Shown in pieces: positions 44,618-54,197 of a DNA stretch of 64,000 nt. The position numbers and the translations under genes are program-made. The notes beneath the pieces are model-generated. The model worked only from the letters and a program-made list of their open reading frames with translations. It was not told where the DNA came from and made no database searches. The DNA lies in the NCBI RefSeq assembly GCF_900129275.1, contig NZ_FQUX01000001.1, positions 434,001-498,000 on the forward strand, written 5' to 3'. The stretch comes from Arenibacter palladensis. GTDB taxonomy: Bacteria; Bacteroidota; Bacteroidia; Flavobacteriales; Flavobacteriaceae. Each line of letters begins with the position of its first letter. Position 1 is the first letter of the stretch.

Positions 44618-47551
44618 TTATGGATTTTTGTTTCCTGGGCCGTCCACAGGTTTTTTGGTCATGGTGTACCAAGCTTCCGTTGACCACAGCTGCTGGTTCT
44701 TTTCGTCTTTAAGTGGCTTTGTAATATGTATATAAACCACCTTGTTTTCTTTTATACCATCAATCTCCAAAAATACCTTTTTCCTATCTGCCCCAAGGTG
44801 AACAGATTTGATCTTGAGCCCTTCCACTCCCAATTTTGGGCCACCGTAGTCCTCCGTTGCTTCATAATAAAATTGTTCCACCTCAAAGGCTTCAGTATCC
44901 ACCAATGCATCAGTAGCTATAGGTTCGGTAAATTCAATTTCCATACCATTGCTTTGGGCCCTGACCGCTAACATTTCAAAAGTGGATTTTTCATTGTATT
45001 TAAAGCGATGTAGGGCATACCAAAGTCGCCCCTCATGCCTCCAGTTTCCACCAGAGCCCACTCCGCCGGCATATAGATTGCCATCGGGTCCCCAGACCGT
45101 CCTGTTGATCCCGGCGTCCAATCCCTGAATAAAACGAAAAACAGCACCCTGTTTTACACCGTCAACCTCATCAATAAACACCCTTTTAATGCCTCCGTGG
45201 GTAACATCCCCGTGGATCATTTGATCCTTATACGGTCCGATATTCAAAATGGCAGGTTGACTAGGTGAATTGCTAATTTCGCCATGTGGAAGCCAAACCA
45301 ATGGAGGATCTTCCTTATAATCCTTCACCCGCTCCCAATCTGCATGTTTAAATCCATAAAATTTGCCCTTTTCCACCCGTACAATCTTACTTGTAGGAAT
45401 CCAATTACCCTGGTTGTCCGCCACATAAAGGGCACCATCGGGTCCTTCTGAAATACCATTGGGGGTTCTAAACCCTTCGGCTATCACTTCCACTTCGCTT
45501 CCGTCCTTACTTATTCTTACTACCTTTCCCCTATCCTTAACTTCTTTAAATTCCGAACCTAAGTCCGTTGCCAATGTAGCGTAAAAACTACCCTCTTTAT
45601 AGACCAATCCAAAGGCAAACTCATGATAATGCGAGGTAACGTTCCAGGAATCACATACTTTTTGGTATTCGTCTATTACCTCATCACCATCAGTATCTAT
45701 CAATTTGGTAAGTTCCTGTTTTTGCAGAACATATAGTTCCCCATCTACCATTTTAATTCCCAAAGGCTCGGCCAAACCTTTGGCGATTTGCTTAACTTCT
45801 ATGGATTCAGGGTCTTCTGTATTGTAGTTTTTCAAAATATAAACGGAGCCGGAGGCGTCCCAGGTACAGATGACCATTTTCTCCTTGTCGATAAAATCTA
45901 TACCTCCTATCCGTGGATGAAATTCCGAGGGTTTGGCCTGAAACATGTCGAATGACGGGTGCACTGCGTTCAAAGGCATTTGGTCTCCGGGAACCGTACT
46001 TGCCTTTTTTGAAACATAGGGTAATAATTTCCGAAAAGCACTGGTATCGTGATAAAATACGGAATCAGGGACCACTGTAAACTGCTCCCCATCATCTGAC
46101 CATTGAAGCGAAAGGCCATAACCTCCGCCACCTTGATGAAATTGCAGTAAGAATTCATTCCACCCCTTTTCCAATACCGCCGATGCGTTTACGGCCTCAG
46201 CACCATGATCCCCTCTATTATCAATTATTTCGGAACCATTTAGCTTTAATACCGAACCATCATCACTTATAAGCCTAAAGGTTTTATTGACCCTTTCATA
46301 AGATTTTATAAACCCTTTAAACTCCATATAGAAATGTTCATTGATTTCTCCCAACACCCCAGAAGTTGGTAAATGAATCGCAGGTGCAATTCCGTTTAAT
46401 ATTGGCAAGGTGCTCTTGGTAAGGTCTTCATACAGATCCCCACTGTCGTTTACCAAGTATAAACTTACTGCCGCCCCAGTCTGTTTTACCTTTTTATCGG
46501 CACCTCTTCGATCTTCATTGTCCAGGGCAAAGGCGATGTCGGGTGTGTTCAAGGCAATATCCACTACCCTTTCTTCAGGTTCGGGCTCACCATCCAACGA
46601 CAAAATATAATAGGCCATATTCTGTGCTTCGGACCTAGATATATCAGGATGGGCAGACATGGCCGTTGTGCCCCAATTACCAGTTCCTCCAAGTCTAACT
46701 TTATCCGCCAAGGCATCAACAGAGGCCCAATTAAAAGGGTATCTCTTAGCAATGGAATCATATGCGGGTCCTACCAGGTTTTCTTTTTGAAGATGACAGG
46801 CACTACAATCGCTCCCTTCCACTATTTTTTTTCCAACTGAGATCATTCCCAGGTCATCTGCTACTGTTGGCGTCCAATCTTCAGGTACAGGATTAAAATA
46901 CGTCTTTACCAAGGTATTTTTGGAAAGCAACAATCCATTGTTATTTTCCACCCTCTCTCCCCCTTTCAGGACTTCTTTATACACCAATTCATTGTCCGTG
47001 TTATAATGCAAAAGTGGTACCAGATCATTGGAAGAACCCTCCAGTAAGGTAAAGGTCCTTACCAATCCCGAACGACCTTCTTCCAAGTCGTACTCCGGAA
47101 TTTCACGAATCTTAACCGATTTTCCTGTTTTTGATATCAATTCAATGTTTATTCCAACTTGACCATTAATAAAGGAATAACCCAAATAATTGATTTCAGG
47201 AATTTCTACCCCATCAGGGCCTTTTATCCGCCATTGTGTTTGCTGGGAATCATCCTGCACATAGGAAAAACCAAAACTTGTTGGTTGAATACCATGTGCG
47301 GTGGTATAAACGGCGCCCTCATAATTAACCCCTCCTTTCCATACTTTATAAAGATTTCCGGATTGCAGGTTGTAACAAGTATATAAATCCTTATTCAGGG
47401 CAACCGTCAGCATTCTTGGTTGTTTATCCATTACCGATCTAAATACCCATGTATCAATAGGTCTGTCATATTCTACCTTATGCTCACATGAGAGATTAAA
47501 TACTAAAAAAAATAAGATAAGGGGCAGGCGAGGGAAAATAGTATTCTTCAT
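44618..47551 (-). CDS. Cytochrome c / PA14 / beta-propeller lipoprotein
   Basis: A 977-residue lipoprotein (lipobox NLSCE, Cys22). A c-type heme-binding motif CSACH occupies residues 249-253 with the following domain to about 320. Residues ~335-480 look like a PA14-type carbohydrate-binding domain (FRLISDDGSVLKLNGSEI, ALQFHQGGGGYGLSLQW-like). A six-bladed propeller like soluble aldose or sorbosone dehydrogenases follows (about 530-860: GFRTPNGISEGPDGALYVAD, DGNLYAGGVGSGGN). Probably a periplasmic, heme-containing sugar dehydrogenase-like enzyme. Divergent from the Gfo/Idh gene. Confidence 0.85.
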   Translation of the reverse strand: MKNTIFPRLPLILFFLVFNLSCEHKVEYDRPIDTWVFRSVMDKQPRMLTVALNKDLYTCYNLQSGNLYKVWKGGVNYEGAVYTTAHGIQPTSFGFSYVQDDSQQTQWRIKGPDGVEIPEINYLGYSFINGQVGINIELISKTGKSVKIREIPEYDLEEGRSGLVRTFTLLEGSSNDLVPLLHYNTDNELVYKEVLKGGERVENNNGLLLSKNTLVKTYFNPVPEDWTPTVADDLGMISVGKKIVEGSDCSACHLQKENLVGPAYDSIAKRYPFNWASVDALADKVRLGGTGNWGTTAMSAHPDISRSEAQNMAYYILSLDGEPEPEERVVDIALNTPDIAFALDNEDRRGADKKVKQTGAAVSLYLVNDSGDLYEDLTKSTLPILNGIAPAIHLPTSGVLGEINEHFYMEFKGFIKSYERVNKTFRLISDDGSVLKLNGSEIIDNRGDHGAEAVNASAVLEKGWNEFLLQFHQGGGGYGLSLQWSDDGEQFTVVPDSVFYHDTSAFRKLLPYVSKKASTVPGDQMPLNAVHPSFDMFQAKPSEFHPRIGGIDFIDKEKMVICTWDASGSVYILKNYNTEDPESIEVKQIAKGLAEPLGIKMVDGELYVLQKQELTKLIDTDGDEVIDEYQKVCDSWNVTSHYHEFAFGLVYKEGSFYATLATDLGSEFKEVKDRGKVVRISKDGSEVEVIAEGFRTPNGISEGPDGALYVADNQGNWIPTSKIVRVEKGKFYGFKHADWERVKDYKEDPPLVWLPHGEISNSPSQPAILNIGPYKDQMIHGDVTHGGIKRVFIDEVDGVKQGAVFRFIQGLDAGINRTVWGPDGNLYAGGVGSGGNWRHEGRLWYALHRFKYNEKSTFEMLAVRAQSNGMEIEFTEPIATDALVDTEAFEVEQFYYEATEDYGGPKLGVEGLKIKSVHLGADRKKVFLEIDGIKENKVVYIHITKPLKDEKNQQLWSTEAWYTMTKKPVDGPGNKNP

Positions 47552-47862
47552 TTCTTAACTATAAAAACTTTTAAATAAAATAATATTACAATATATAATA
47601 AGTTTGCCAATAAGACGGAATTTGCTTAAACGATTAAAATTTCAAATAAATTTATGCTACAAAATGTATTTTCAATCCATATATTTACAGTTAAACCACT
47701 AATAACAACTATCTAAAATCCTTCTAGGAAAAAACAGTTTTCAGGCAATAACTGATAAATTAACAAAATATATAGAAATTTATTAAAACATCTTTATGTA
47801 GATTACAGAAAATTAATTTAAATTCAAATCCATTTTAAAAAAATAGAAAACTTTCAAAAATT
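47552..47862. other. Divergent intergenic region
   Basis: 311 bp, very AT-rich, between the divergent cytochrome and oxidoreductase genes. It must contain both promoters, but I saw no -7 box with the full consensus, which may mean an alternative sigma factor or regulator. No gene seen. Confidence 0.4.
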
Positions 47863-49317
47863 ATGTCCAAAAAAAAGACCGCATTTAGTAACAATTCGAG
47901 AAGAGATTTTATTAAAGGTACCGGCCTGGCAACTGCCGGATTTATGATCGTCCCAAGACACGTTTTGGGAGGTCCTGGTTATGTTGCCCCAAGTGACAAA
48001 CTAAATATTGCCGGCATTGGTGCCGGTGGTAAAGGTAGAAGTGATATTGCATCTTTTGCAGAAAGTCCCAATGTTAATATAGTTGGGCTTTGCGATGTGG
48101 ATGACAGACAGGCCGTTGATTCCAGAAAATCGTTCCCAAAGGCAAAATACTATGCCGATTTTAGGAAAATGTTGGAAAATGAAAAGGACAATATTGATGC
48201 CGTATCGGTATCGACTCCAGATCACAATCATGCCGTTGCCGCTTATATGGCCATGTCCATGGGCAAGCATGTCTACGTCCAAAAACCTTTAACACACGAT
48301 ATCTGGGAGGCAAGAATGCTTACCGAAGCAGCAAAAAAATTCAAGGTAGTTACCCAAATGGGTAATCAAGGTGGATCTGGTGACGGAGTCCGTAAAATGA
48401 AAGAACTCTATGATACAGGTATCATTGGCGATGTCCACACCGTGAAATGTTGGACCAACAGGGCCATATGGCCACAAGCCTTGCAAACACCAACCAAAAA
48501 GGATAAAATTCCAAAAGGTTTAAACTGGGATCTTTGGTTGGGAACTGCTGAAATGCGCGATTATAACGATGCCTATCTTCCATTTGATTGGAGGGGCTGG
48601 TCCGATTTTGGAACAGGGGCATTAGGTGATATGGCCTGCCATATTATGGATCCGGTTTACAGAATTCTTCCTATTCTATATCCTAACCAAGTTGAATGTA
48701 GCGTTTCCGATTCCTTTAAAGGAAAATTTGAAACAGCTGATTATCCTAAGAGTTTCCCCAATTCCAGTAAAATACATCTGAGCTATCCAAGAACCGATGG
48801 CAAAGGCACTGTAAAAGTTACTTGGATGGACGGCGGACTTCTACCGGAAAGACCAGACGAAATGGGCGATGACGAGGCATTGGGCAACTGGGATGGTGGT
48901 GTAATGTTTATTGGTACCAAAGGTAAATTATTGGCGGACTGTTATGGTGCCAACCCAAGATTGCTTCCTTTGTCTTTAAACGAGCAATTCGAAGTTGCAG
49001 AAACAATTGCCAGAGTTCCGGAAGGCCACTACCTACAATGGGTAAATGCCTGTATGGCCGGTTATGGTAATGCCGAAACCAGTTCTTCTTTTGATTATGC
49101 AGGTCCGTTTACCGAAAGTATCCTTATAGGTAACTTGGCGTTAAAGGCCTATTTTGAAGTAGACCCCAATGCCGATAAAGGCAGCTTCTGGGGAGGTTCA
49201 AAATACAACGGAAGAAAACGTTTGTTATGGGATGCAGAAAACATGAGGGTTACCAATTTTGAACCTGCAAACAAATATGTAAAACGTAACTACAGGGCAG
49301 GATATTCTTTGGGATAG
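47863..49317 (+). CDS. Gfo/Idh/MocA oxidoreductase with Tat signal
   Basis: A 484-residue NAD(P)-dependent oxidoreductase exported by the Tat system: NSRRDFIKGTGLATAGFMIV is a twin-arginine signal. The Rossmann part starts KLNIAGIGAGGKGRSDIASF and continues to VSVSTPDHNHAVAAYMAMSMG, KHVYVQKPLTHDIWEAR contains the conserved lysine, and DMACHIMDPVYRILP lies in the substrate domain. The GFO/IDH family oxidises sugars and sugar derivatives. The divergent partner carries a cytochrome c and a sugar dehydrogenase-like propeller, suggesting a shared pathway. Confidence 0.92.
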   Translation: MSKKKTAFSNNSRRDFIKGTGLATAGFMIVPRHVLGGPGYVAPSDKLNIAGIGAGGKGRSDIASFAESPNVNIVGLCDVDDRQAVDSRKSFPKAKYYADFRKMLENEKDNIDAVSVSTPDHNHAVAAYMAMSMGKHVYVQKPLTHDIWEARMLTEAAKKFKVVTQMGNQGGSGDGVRKMKELYDTGIIGDVHTVKCWTNRAIWPQALQTPTKKDKIPKGLNWDLWLGTAEMRDYNDAYLPFDWRGWSDFGTGALGDMACHIMDPVYRILPILYPNQVECSVSDSFKGKFETADYPKSFPNSSKIHLSYPRTDGKGTVKVTWMDGGLLPERPDEMGDDEALGNWDGGVMFIGTKGKLLADCYGANPRLLPLSLNEQFEVAETIARVPEGHYLQWVNACMAGYGNAETSSSFDYAGPFTESILIGNLALKAYFEVDPNADKGSFWGGSKYNGRKRLLWDAENMRVTNFEPANKYVKRNYRAGYSLG

Positions 49318-49602
49318 ACTACTGATTAGAACTTGATTTAAAACGCCGGACCATTTAAGTATAAATTAGAATGCTTATTTAGGTCCGGCTTTTTATTGGA
49401 CATTGCTAACACAGGAGAAAATAACCCTAGAACTTGCCACTGACACTGTCGTTTACCAGAATATTTATTTTACCTCTTTCTAGAATGCCCAAAATAGCTC
49501 ACCCCACCCTTCCTACCCGCTGGCTGGCCCAGACCAAAAGTTAGAGGACCCAAAGATTGTTACTTATAGATTCTTTATTAAGGTTATAATGGATTTACTC
49601 CT
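49318..49602. other. Intergenic region before thiL
   Basis: No gene seen. A TATTTTTG (-7-like) at 49603-49610 ends only four bases before the thiL ATG; used as a promoter it would give an almost leaderless mRNA. Short hairpins after the oxidoreductase gene (around 49350-49395, GGTCCGG-like arms CCGGACC and GGTCCGGC) may terminate it. Confidence 0.4.
49350..49395 (+). terminator. Probable terminator after the oxidoreductase gene
   Basis: GCCGGACC (about 49346-49353) and GGTCCGGC (about 49382-49389) form a perfect 8-bp stem around a 28-base AT-rich loop, followed by TTTTTATT. The long loop makes it a modest terminator. Confidence 0.45.
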
Positions 49603-49614
49603 TATTTTTGCAGC

Positions 49615-50658
49615 ATGATAGAAGACAAGAATCAAGAAAAGACGGGACTGGATCAATTGGGTGAGTTTGAATTGATAAAACATCTTACCAAAAATTTCAC
49701 CTTACAACATAAATCTACCATAAAAGGTATAGGTGATGATGCAGCCGTGTTGGATTTTAAGGACAAAAAAGCCGTAATATCTACGGATCTTTTGATAGAA
49801 GGAGTGCATTTTGACCTTAGCTATATGCCCTTAAAACACTTGGGCTATAAGTCGGTCATGGTAAATTTATCCGATATCTACGCCATGAACGCCACGGCCA
49901 CCCAAATAACTGTTTCCATAGCCGTTTCCAATAGGTTTCCTTTAGAAGCCTTGGAAGAATTTTACAGCGGGGTTGCCTTAGCCTGTGAAATCTATAAAGT
50001 AGACCTAGTGGGTGGAGATACTACTTCCTCTACCAAAGGAATGTTGGTCAGTGTTACCGCCATAGGGGAAGCCGAGGAAGGGAATATAGTGTATAGAAGT
50101 GGGGCCAAACCCAACGATCTATTAGTAGTTTCCGGAGACTTGGGCGGTGCCTACTGTGGTTTACAGGTTTTGGAAAGGGAAAAGGAAGTTTTTAAAGTAA
50201 ATCCGAACAATCAACCAGACCTATCTCCCTACACCTATATTGTAGAACGCCAATTGAAGCCAGAAGCCAGAAGGGATATAAAAGGCTTGTTGGAAAAGTT
50301 GGAGATTCTCCCCACCTCCATGATCGATATCAGCGATGGACTTTCCTCCGAAATTTTGCATTTATGCGATAAAAGTGAGGTAGGCTGTAATTTATTCGAA
50401 GATAAAATTCCGCTGGATCCAACGGTAATCTCGGCATGTGAAGAATTTAAAATGGACAGTACATTGGTAGCTTTAAGTGGTGGTGAAGATTACGAACTAT
50501 TGTTTACCATAGACCAAAAGGACTTTCCAAAAATAAAGGGCAATCCACATTTTACGGTGGTAGGCCATATGACGGATAAGGGTGAAGGCGTTCATTTAAT
50601 TAGCAGGAGCAATACTAAAATTCCTATTACCGCACAGGGTTGGAATTCATTTTCATAA
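49615..50658 (+). CDS. thiL: Thiamine-phosphate kinase ThiL
   Basis: 347-residue ThiL, which phosphorylates thiamine monophosphate to the active cofactor thiamine diphosphate. The signatures are GIGDDAAVLDF, VISTDLLIEGVHFDL, DLVGGDTTSSTKGMLVSVT and MIDISDGLSSEILHL, all in the usual order. No other thiamine gene is next to it. Its end is followed by a region of predicted RNA structure. Confidence 0.95.
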   Translation: MIEDKNQEKTGLDQLGEFELIKHLTKNFTLQHKSTIKGIGDDAAVLDFKDKKAVISTDLLIEGVHFDLSYMPLKHLGYKSVMVNLSDIYAMNATATQITVSIAVSNRFPLEALEEFYSGVALACEIYKVDLVGGDTTSSTKGMLVSVTAIGEAEEGNIVYRSGAKPNDLLVVSGDLGGAYCGLQVLEREKEVFKVNPNNQPDLSPYTYIVERQLKPEARRDIKGLLEKLEILPTSMIDISDGLSSEILHLCDKSEVGCNLFEDKIPLDPTVISACEEFKMDSTLVALSGGEDYELLFTIDQKDFPKIKGNPHFTVVGHMTDKGEGVHLISRSNTKIPITAQGWNSFS

Positions 50659-50686
50659 AGTAAAGGGATCTTGTTAGGATAATTTT

Positions 50687-50784
50687 AAAAAAAAGAATTC
50701 CCGAAAACCAAGGACGTTCCTTACTTAACTGTCGTGGGGCGCAAGACAGCCAAGAATATGGGCGTTCTTCTAATTTACGGGAAT
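50687..50784 (-). ncRNA. Candidate structured RNA or structured 3' region
   Basis: A 7-bp stem, ATTCCCG (50697-50703) with CGGGAAT (50778-50784), encloses three hairpins: AAGGA/TCCTT (50710-50722, 3-nt loop), CTGTC/GACAG (50729-50749, 11-nt loop) and AAGAAT/GTTCTT (50752-50769, 6-nt loop). On the minus strand the closing stem is followed by a run of eight T (complement of 50687-50694), so the minus strand is preferred, as the 3' region of the small gene ending at 50839 or as an independent RNA. A tRNA is excluded. Statistical support was not computed. Confidence 0.35.
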
Positions 50785-50838
50785 AACTTCAAAAACTCCG
50801 ATACCGCTTAAGGTCGGAATTAAGTTGCCAAGCATGGT

Positions 50839-51090
50839 TTAGGCTACCTGTTGGGTGGCCCTATGTCTTTTCTGATAAATATCTTGTAAGGTATTGTTGA
50901 TGTCCTGCAATTCTGGGGTCAAGTTGGATAGATTTCCACTTACATCCGTAGTCACCTCCTTATTACAATGAACACATTTATATTCCTTGATATGTAAGGT
51001 AACCTTTTTGGATACTATGTAGTGGTGTCCAAAAATACTGCAGCAAAGGGCGCTGAGTTTTGTTCCATAGTCTGTTATAACTTTCTTCAT
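50839..51090 (-). CDS. Small putative zinc-ribbon protein
   Basis: An 83-residue protein. A ribbon-like pair of metal sites is suggested by CCSIFGHH near residue 16 and YKCVHCNKEV near residue 37, giving Cys and His ligands for one zinc. The C-terminal 30 residues form a probable amphipathic helix (ELQDINNTLQDIYQKR). Family not recognised. The gene ends in front of the structured region described at 50687-50784. Confidence 0.6.
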   Translation of the reverse strand: MKKVITDYGTKLSALCCSIFGHHYIVSKKVTLHIKEYKCVHCNKEVTTDVSGNLSNLTPELQDINNTLQDIYQKRHRATQQVA

Positions 51091-51356
51091 AATGCAGGTT
51101 TTTTAGGTGGCATTGGTAAGGTTTAGGGGACCGTAAAATGCAAAAATTAAACTTTAGATTAATAGGTGAAAGCACTTATTAAATGACTTTCAGATAATTA
51201 ACGCCAACACCCTTTCATTTATTGGGTGCAACCTGTTTTTTTTTCGTTTTTTTTTAGCAAAATTTGATTTTTTCGACCAACTGCACTTATTGGGCGTTTA
51301 TATACCCATTTAAACTAAACGGTTTTTAAACTATCTTTCATCTTAAATTACCTTAA
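51091..51356. other. Intergenic region between divergent genes
   Basis: About 266 bp, including T-rich tracts near 51236-51260 and a short hairpin-like CACCC/GGGTG pair (51208-51228). It must contain the promoters of brnQ and the zinc-ribbon gene; no clear consensus box was found. Confidence 0.35.
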
Positions 51357-52634
51357 ATGCCCAATACTAAGGATACCCTTGTCACCACCTTTGCATTATT
51401 CTCCTTATTTTTTGGGGCAGGAAATTTAATTCTCCCGCCCTTACTTGGGTTTCAGTCTGGAAATTGGTGGTGGTTGGTAGCCTTGGGGTTTTCAATGTCT
51501 GCGGTCTTAGTACCTATTATGGGAATTTTGGCCCATGCGAAATTACAGGGGACCATATATGACTTTGGAAAAAAGGTCTCCCCCAAGTTTAGTCTTGTCT
51601 ATTCTTTATTGATCTATGCCATTTCCATAAGCCTGCCTTCACCCCGTACTGCTGCCGTAACCCACGAAATGGCGGTGCAGCCCTTTTTCGATACTCCCGC
51701 CCTTCTAAGCAGTATCATCTATTTTTCCTTAGTTTTTATTTTTGTGATTAATCGGTCCAAACTATTGGACATACTTGGCAAATTTCTCACCCCTGCCATC
51801 ATATTTATTTTGTTTCTGATAATTGTTACAAGCTTTTTTACGCTCGACTTCAACTTTGGGACCACTGAAATTACTAATCCTTTTAGCGATGGCATTTTGG
51901 AAGGGTATCAAACCTTTGATGCCATTGGTGCCGTTGTGGTCGGGGGTGTAATCATTGTCTCCATTAATTTAAAGTCGGACGCATCCTTTAAGGACAAAAA
52001 AACATTGGTGCGCAATGCAGGTTGGTTGGCAGGGTTAAGCCTTTTTATAATTTACACAGGCCTTATCCTTACGGGAGCCATGAACCACAATAATTTTGAA
52101 TTAAATATCACCAGAATAGAATTGCTTACCGGATTAAGTAAACAAAGCCTGGGCAATAACGCCAATATTTTCCTTAGCATATTAGTGAGTCTTGCCTGTT
52201 TTACCACTGCCGTGGGTATTGTTACAGGAACCGCTGATTTTATCAAGGACCGACTCCCCAAATACAAACATGCCTATCTGCTTACGGCTATCTTGGGCTG
52301 CCTTCTTGGGATTGTGATGGGACAATTCAATGTAGCCTATATTATTACGGTAGCTTTTCCGGCGCTTATGTTTATATATCCCATCACCATTATATTGATC
52401 CTCCTGAATGTAATGCCAGAAGAATGGGCTCCACCAAGGGTGTTTAAGGCTGTGGTAATCACTACCATCATTTTTAGTATCCCGGATTTTTTGGGCAGTT
52501 TGGGAAATTGGGCTCCAAGAAAAGATTTTTTTGAATGGATACCCTTAAGTGAATACCGATTGGGGTGGGTACTGCCCGCATTAGCGATATTTGTAGTTTC
52601 AAATCAAATAAGTAAGTACTTGTCTTCCAAGTGA
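51357..52634 (+). CDS. brnQ: Branched-chain amino acid transporter BrnQ
   Basis: A 425-residue polytopic membrane protein of the LIVCS family, importing leucine, isoleucine and valine with Na+ (or H+). The start LFSLFFGAGNLILPPLLGFQSG is the family signature, with about 12 hydrophobic segments along the protein (for example GAVVVGGVIIVSINLKSDA and ILGCLLGIVMGQFNVAYI). Single-gene unit followed by a terminator. Confidence 0.95.
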   Translation: MPNTKDTLVTTFALFSLFFGAGNLILPPLLGFQSGNWWWLVALGFSMSAVLVPIMGILAHAKLQGTIYDFGKKVSPKFSLVYSLLIYAISISLPSPRTAAVTHEMAVQPFFDTPALLSSIIYFSLVFIFVINRSKLLDILGKFLTPAIIFILFLIIVTSFFTLDFNFGTTEITNPFSDGILEGYQTFDAIGAVVVGGVIIVSINLKSDASFKDKKTLVRNAGWLAGLSLFIIYTGLILTGAMNHNNFELNITRIELLTGLSKQSLGNNANIFLSILVSLACFTTAVGIVTGTADFIKDRLPKYKHAYLLTAILGCLLGIVMGQFNVAYIITVAFPALMFIYPITIILILLNVMPEEWAPPRVFKAVVITTIIFSIPDFLGSLGNWAPRKDFFEWIPLSEYRLGWVLPALAIFVVSNQISKYLSSK

Positions 52635-52666
52635 TCTAGCTAAAAAGAAAGTCTTTAAAAACAAAA

Positions 52667-52690
52667 AAGAGCTGGATTCTACCAGCTCTT
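52667..52690 (-). terminator. Intrinsic terminator after aminopeptidase P gene
   Basis: Nine-base-pair stem AAGAGCTGG/CCAGCTCTT with a 6-base loop; on the minus strand it is followed by a run of T. It lies 23 bases after the stop codon of the M24 peptidase gene and just downstream of brnQ on the plus strand, so it may serve both. Confidence 0.8.
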
Positions 52691-52712
52691 CTAAAATAAT
52701 TACGTTGATTAA

Positions 52713-54011
52713 TTAGGAATTGGCATTCATCAACTCTTCAATCTCCTCCACTTCAATAGGAATATTTGCCATTAGGTTAAAGGGAGCACCTTTTTCTTGT
52801 ATAACCACATCATCTTCCAATCTTATGCCCATCTTTTCATCGGGGATATATATCCCGGGTTCTACCGTATAGACCATGTTGGCCACCATAGGTGTTTTTA
52901 AGGCTCCATAATCATGCGTATTTAAGCCAATATGATGGCTGGTACCGTGCATAAAGTACTTTTTATAGGCGGGCCAGTCCTTATCCTCATTTTGCACATC
53001 GGCCTTATCCAACAAGCCCAGTCCCAACAACTCCGAAGTCATTAACTTACCTACTTCCTTATGGTATTCCCCCCACATGGTTCCAGGCACCAACATGGCT
53101 GTGGCATCATTCTTTACTCGCAGCACTGCTTCATAGACCGCTTTCTGCCTTGGGGTAAACCTGCCGTTGACGGGAATGGTACGGGTAAGATCGCTGGAAT
53201 AATTGGCGTATTCCGCTGCTACATCCATCAATAACATATCCCCATCCTTGCATTCCCTATTGTTTTCTATATAATGTAGCACATTGGCATTATTGCCCGA
53301 AGCAATAATCGGGGTATAGGCAAAGCCTTTGGACCTATTGCGGATAAATTCGTGCAGCAATTCAGCTTCAATTTCATATTCCATTACGCCTGGCTTTACA
53401 AACTGCAATAGGCGCCTGAATCCCTTTTCAGTAATATTACAGGCCGTCTGCATGATGGCGATTTCCTCTGGCTCCTTCACCCCCCTAATTTGCTGTAATA
53501 TAGGACTGCTCTTGGCCCATAGGTGCGCAGGATAATCCTGTTTGCATTTTATTATAAACCGATCTTCCCTGGTTTGGGTCTCCACCGCCTGCCGGTAATG
53601 CTCGTTGGTATTAAAATATACAGTTTCCACTTCGGTCATTAGATCATAAAAGATCTTATCAAAATCGGTCAACCAATAAATGGTTTCGATACCAGATACC
53701 TCCGTGGCTTTTTCTTTGGTCAATTTTTCCCCTTCCCAGACTGCAATGTGTGCATTGGTCTCCCTTACGAACAAGACCTCCCTATGCTTTTTCTCATGGG
53801 CGTCAGGGAACAACAACAAAATGGTTTCCTCCTGATCGGCACCACTTAAATAAAACAGATCCCTATTTTGTTCAAAAGGCATGGTGCTATCTGCACCAAT
53901 TGGATAAAGGTCGTTGGAATTAAAAACGGCAATACTTTTTGGCTTCATTCTGGCCATAAATTTCTTGCGGTTCTTTACAAACAAGTTGTTATCTATTTGT
54001 TGATATTTCAT
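52713..54011 (-). CDS. Xaa-Pro aminopeptidase (M24B)
   Basis: 432 residues from the ATG at 54011 (MKYQQIDNNLFVKNRKKF); a 17-residue extension upstream is not supported. N-terminal creatinase-like domain, then the M24 pita-bread domain with metal ligands in LLMDVAAEYANYSSDLTRTI (two Asp), MHGTSHHIGLNTHD (His), TVEPGIYIPDEKM and RLEDDVVIQE (Glu). Cleaves N-terminal residues before proline. Divergent from the M28 peptidase gene. Confidence 0.94.
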   Translation of the reverse strand: MKYQQIDNNLFVKNRKKFMARMKPKSIAVFNSNDLYPIGADSTMPFEQNRDLFYLSGADQEETILLLFPDAHEKKHREVLFVRETNAHIAVWEGEKLTKEKATEVSGIETIYWLTDFDKIFYDLMTEVETVYFNTNEHYRQAVETQTREDRFIIKCKQDYPAHLWAKSSPILQQIRGVKEPEEIAIMQTACNITEKGFRRLLQFVKPGVMEYEIEAELLHEFIRNRSKGFAYTPIIASGNNANVLHYIENNRECKDGDMLLMDVAAEYANYSSDLTRTIPVNGRFTPRQKAVYEAVLRVKNDATAMLVPGTMWGEYHKEVGKLMTSELLGLGLLDKADVQNEDKDWPAYKKYFMHGTSHHIGLNTHDYGALKTPMVANMVYTVEPGIYIPDEKMGIRLEDDVVIQEKGAPFNLMANIPIEVEEIEELMNANS

Positions 54012-54197
54012 TTTTCTGCTTTTGTCGTCAAATTTAAGAATTAGGAAATGCTTTACCCACAAACCGTTAAATGAATTTTAAAATCTGCCCTTACCAAGCA
54101 GCGAAACTCCAAATTATTATATCTTCGCCCTTCCTTTTTATAAAGCATAAGAGACATGTACCTTTAATCATATTCGTCTTAAAATCTGTCTATCGTT

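Noticed and set aside
50697-50784. tRNA gene
   Set aside because: The 7-bp closing stem resembles an acceptor stem, but there is no TTCGA-type T loop, no CCA-compatible end and loop sizes do not fit.
51208-51240. Terminator between the zinc-ribbon gene and brnQ
   Set aside because: The CACCC/GGGTG stem has an 11-base loop and there is no gene ending nearby on the plus strand.
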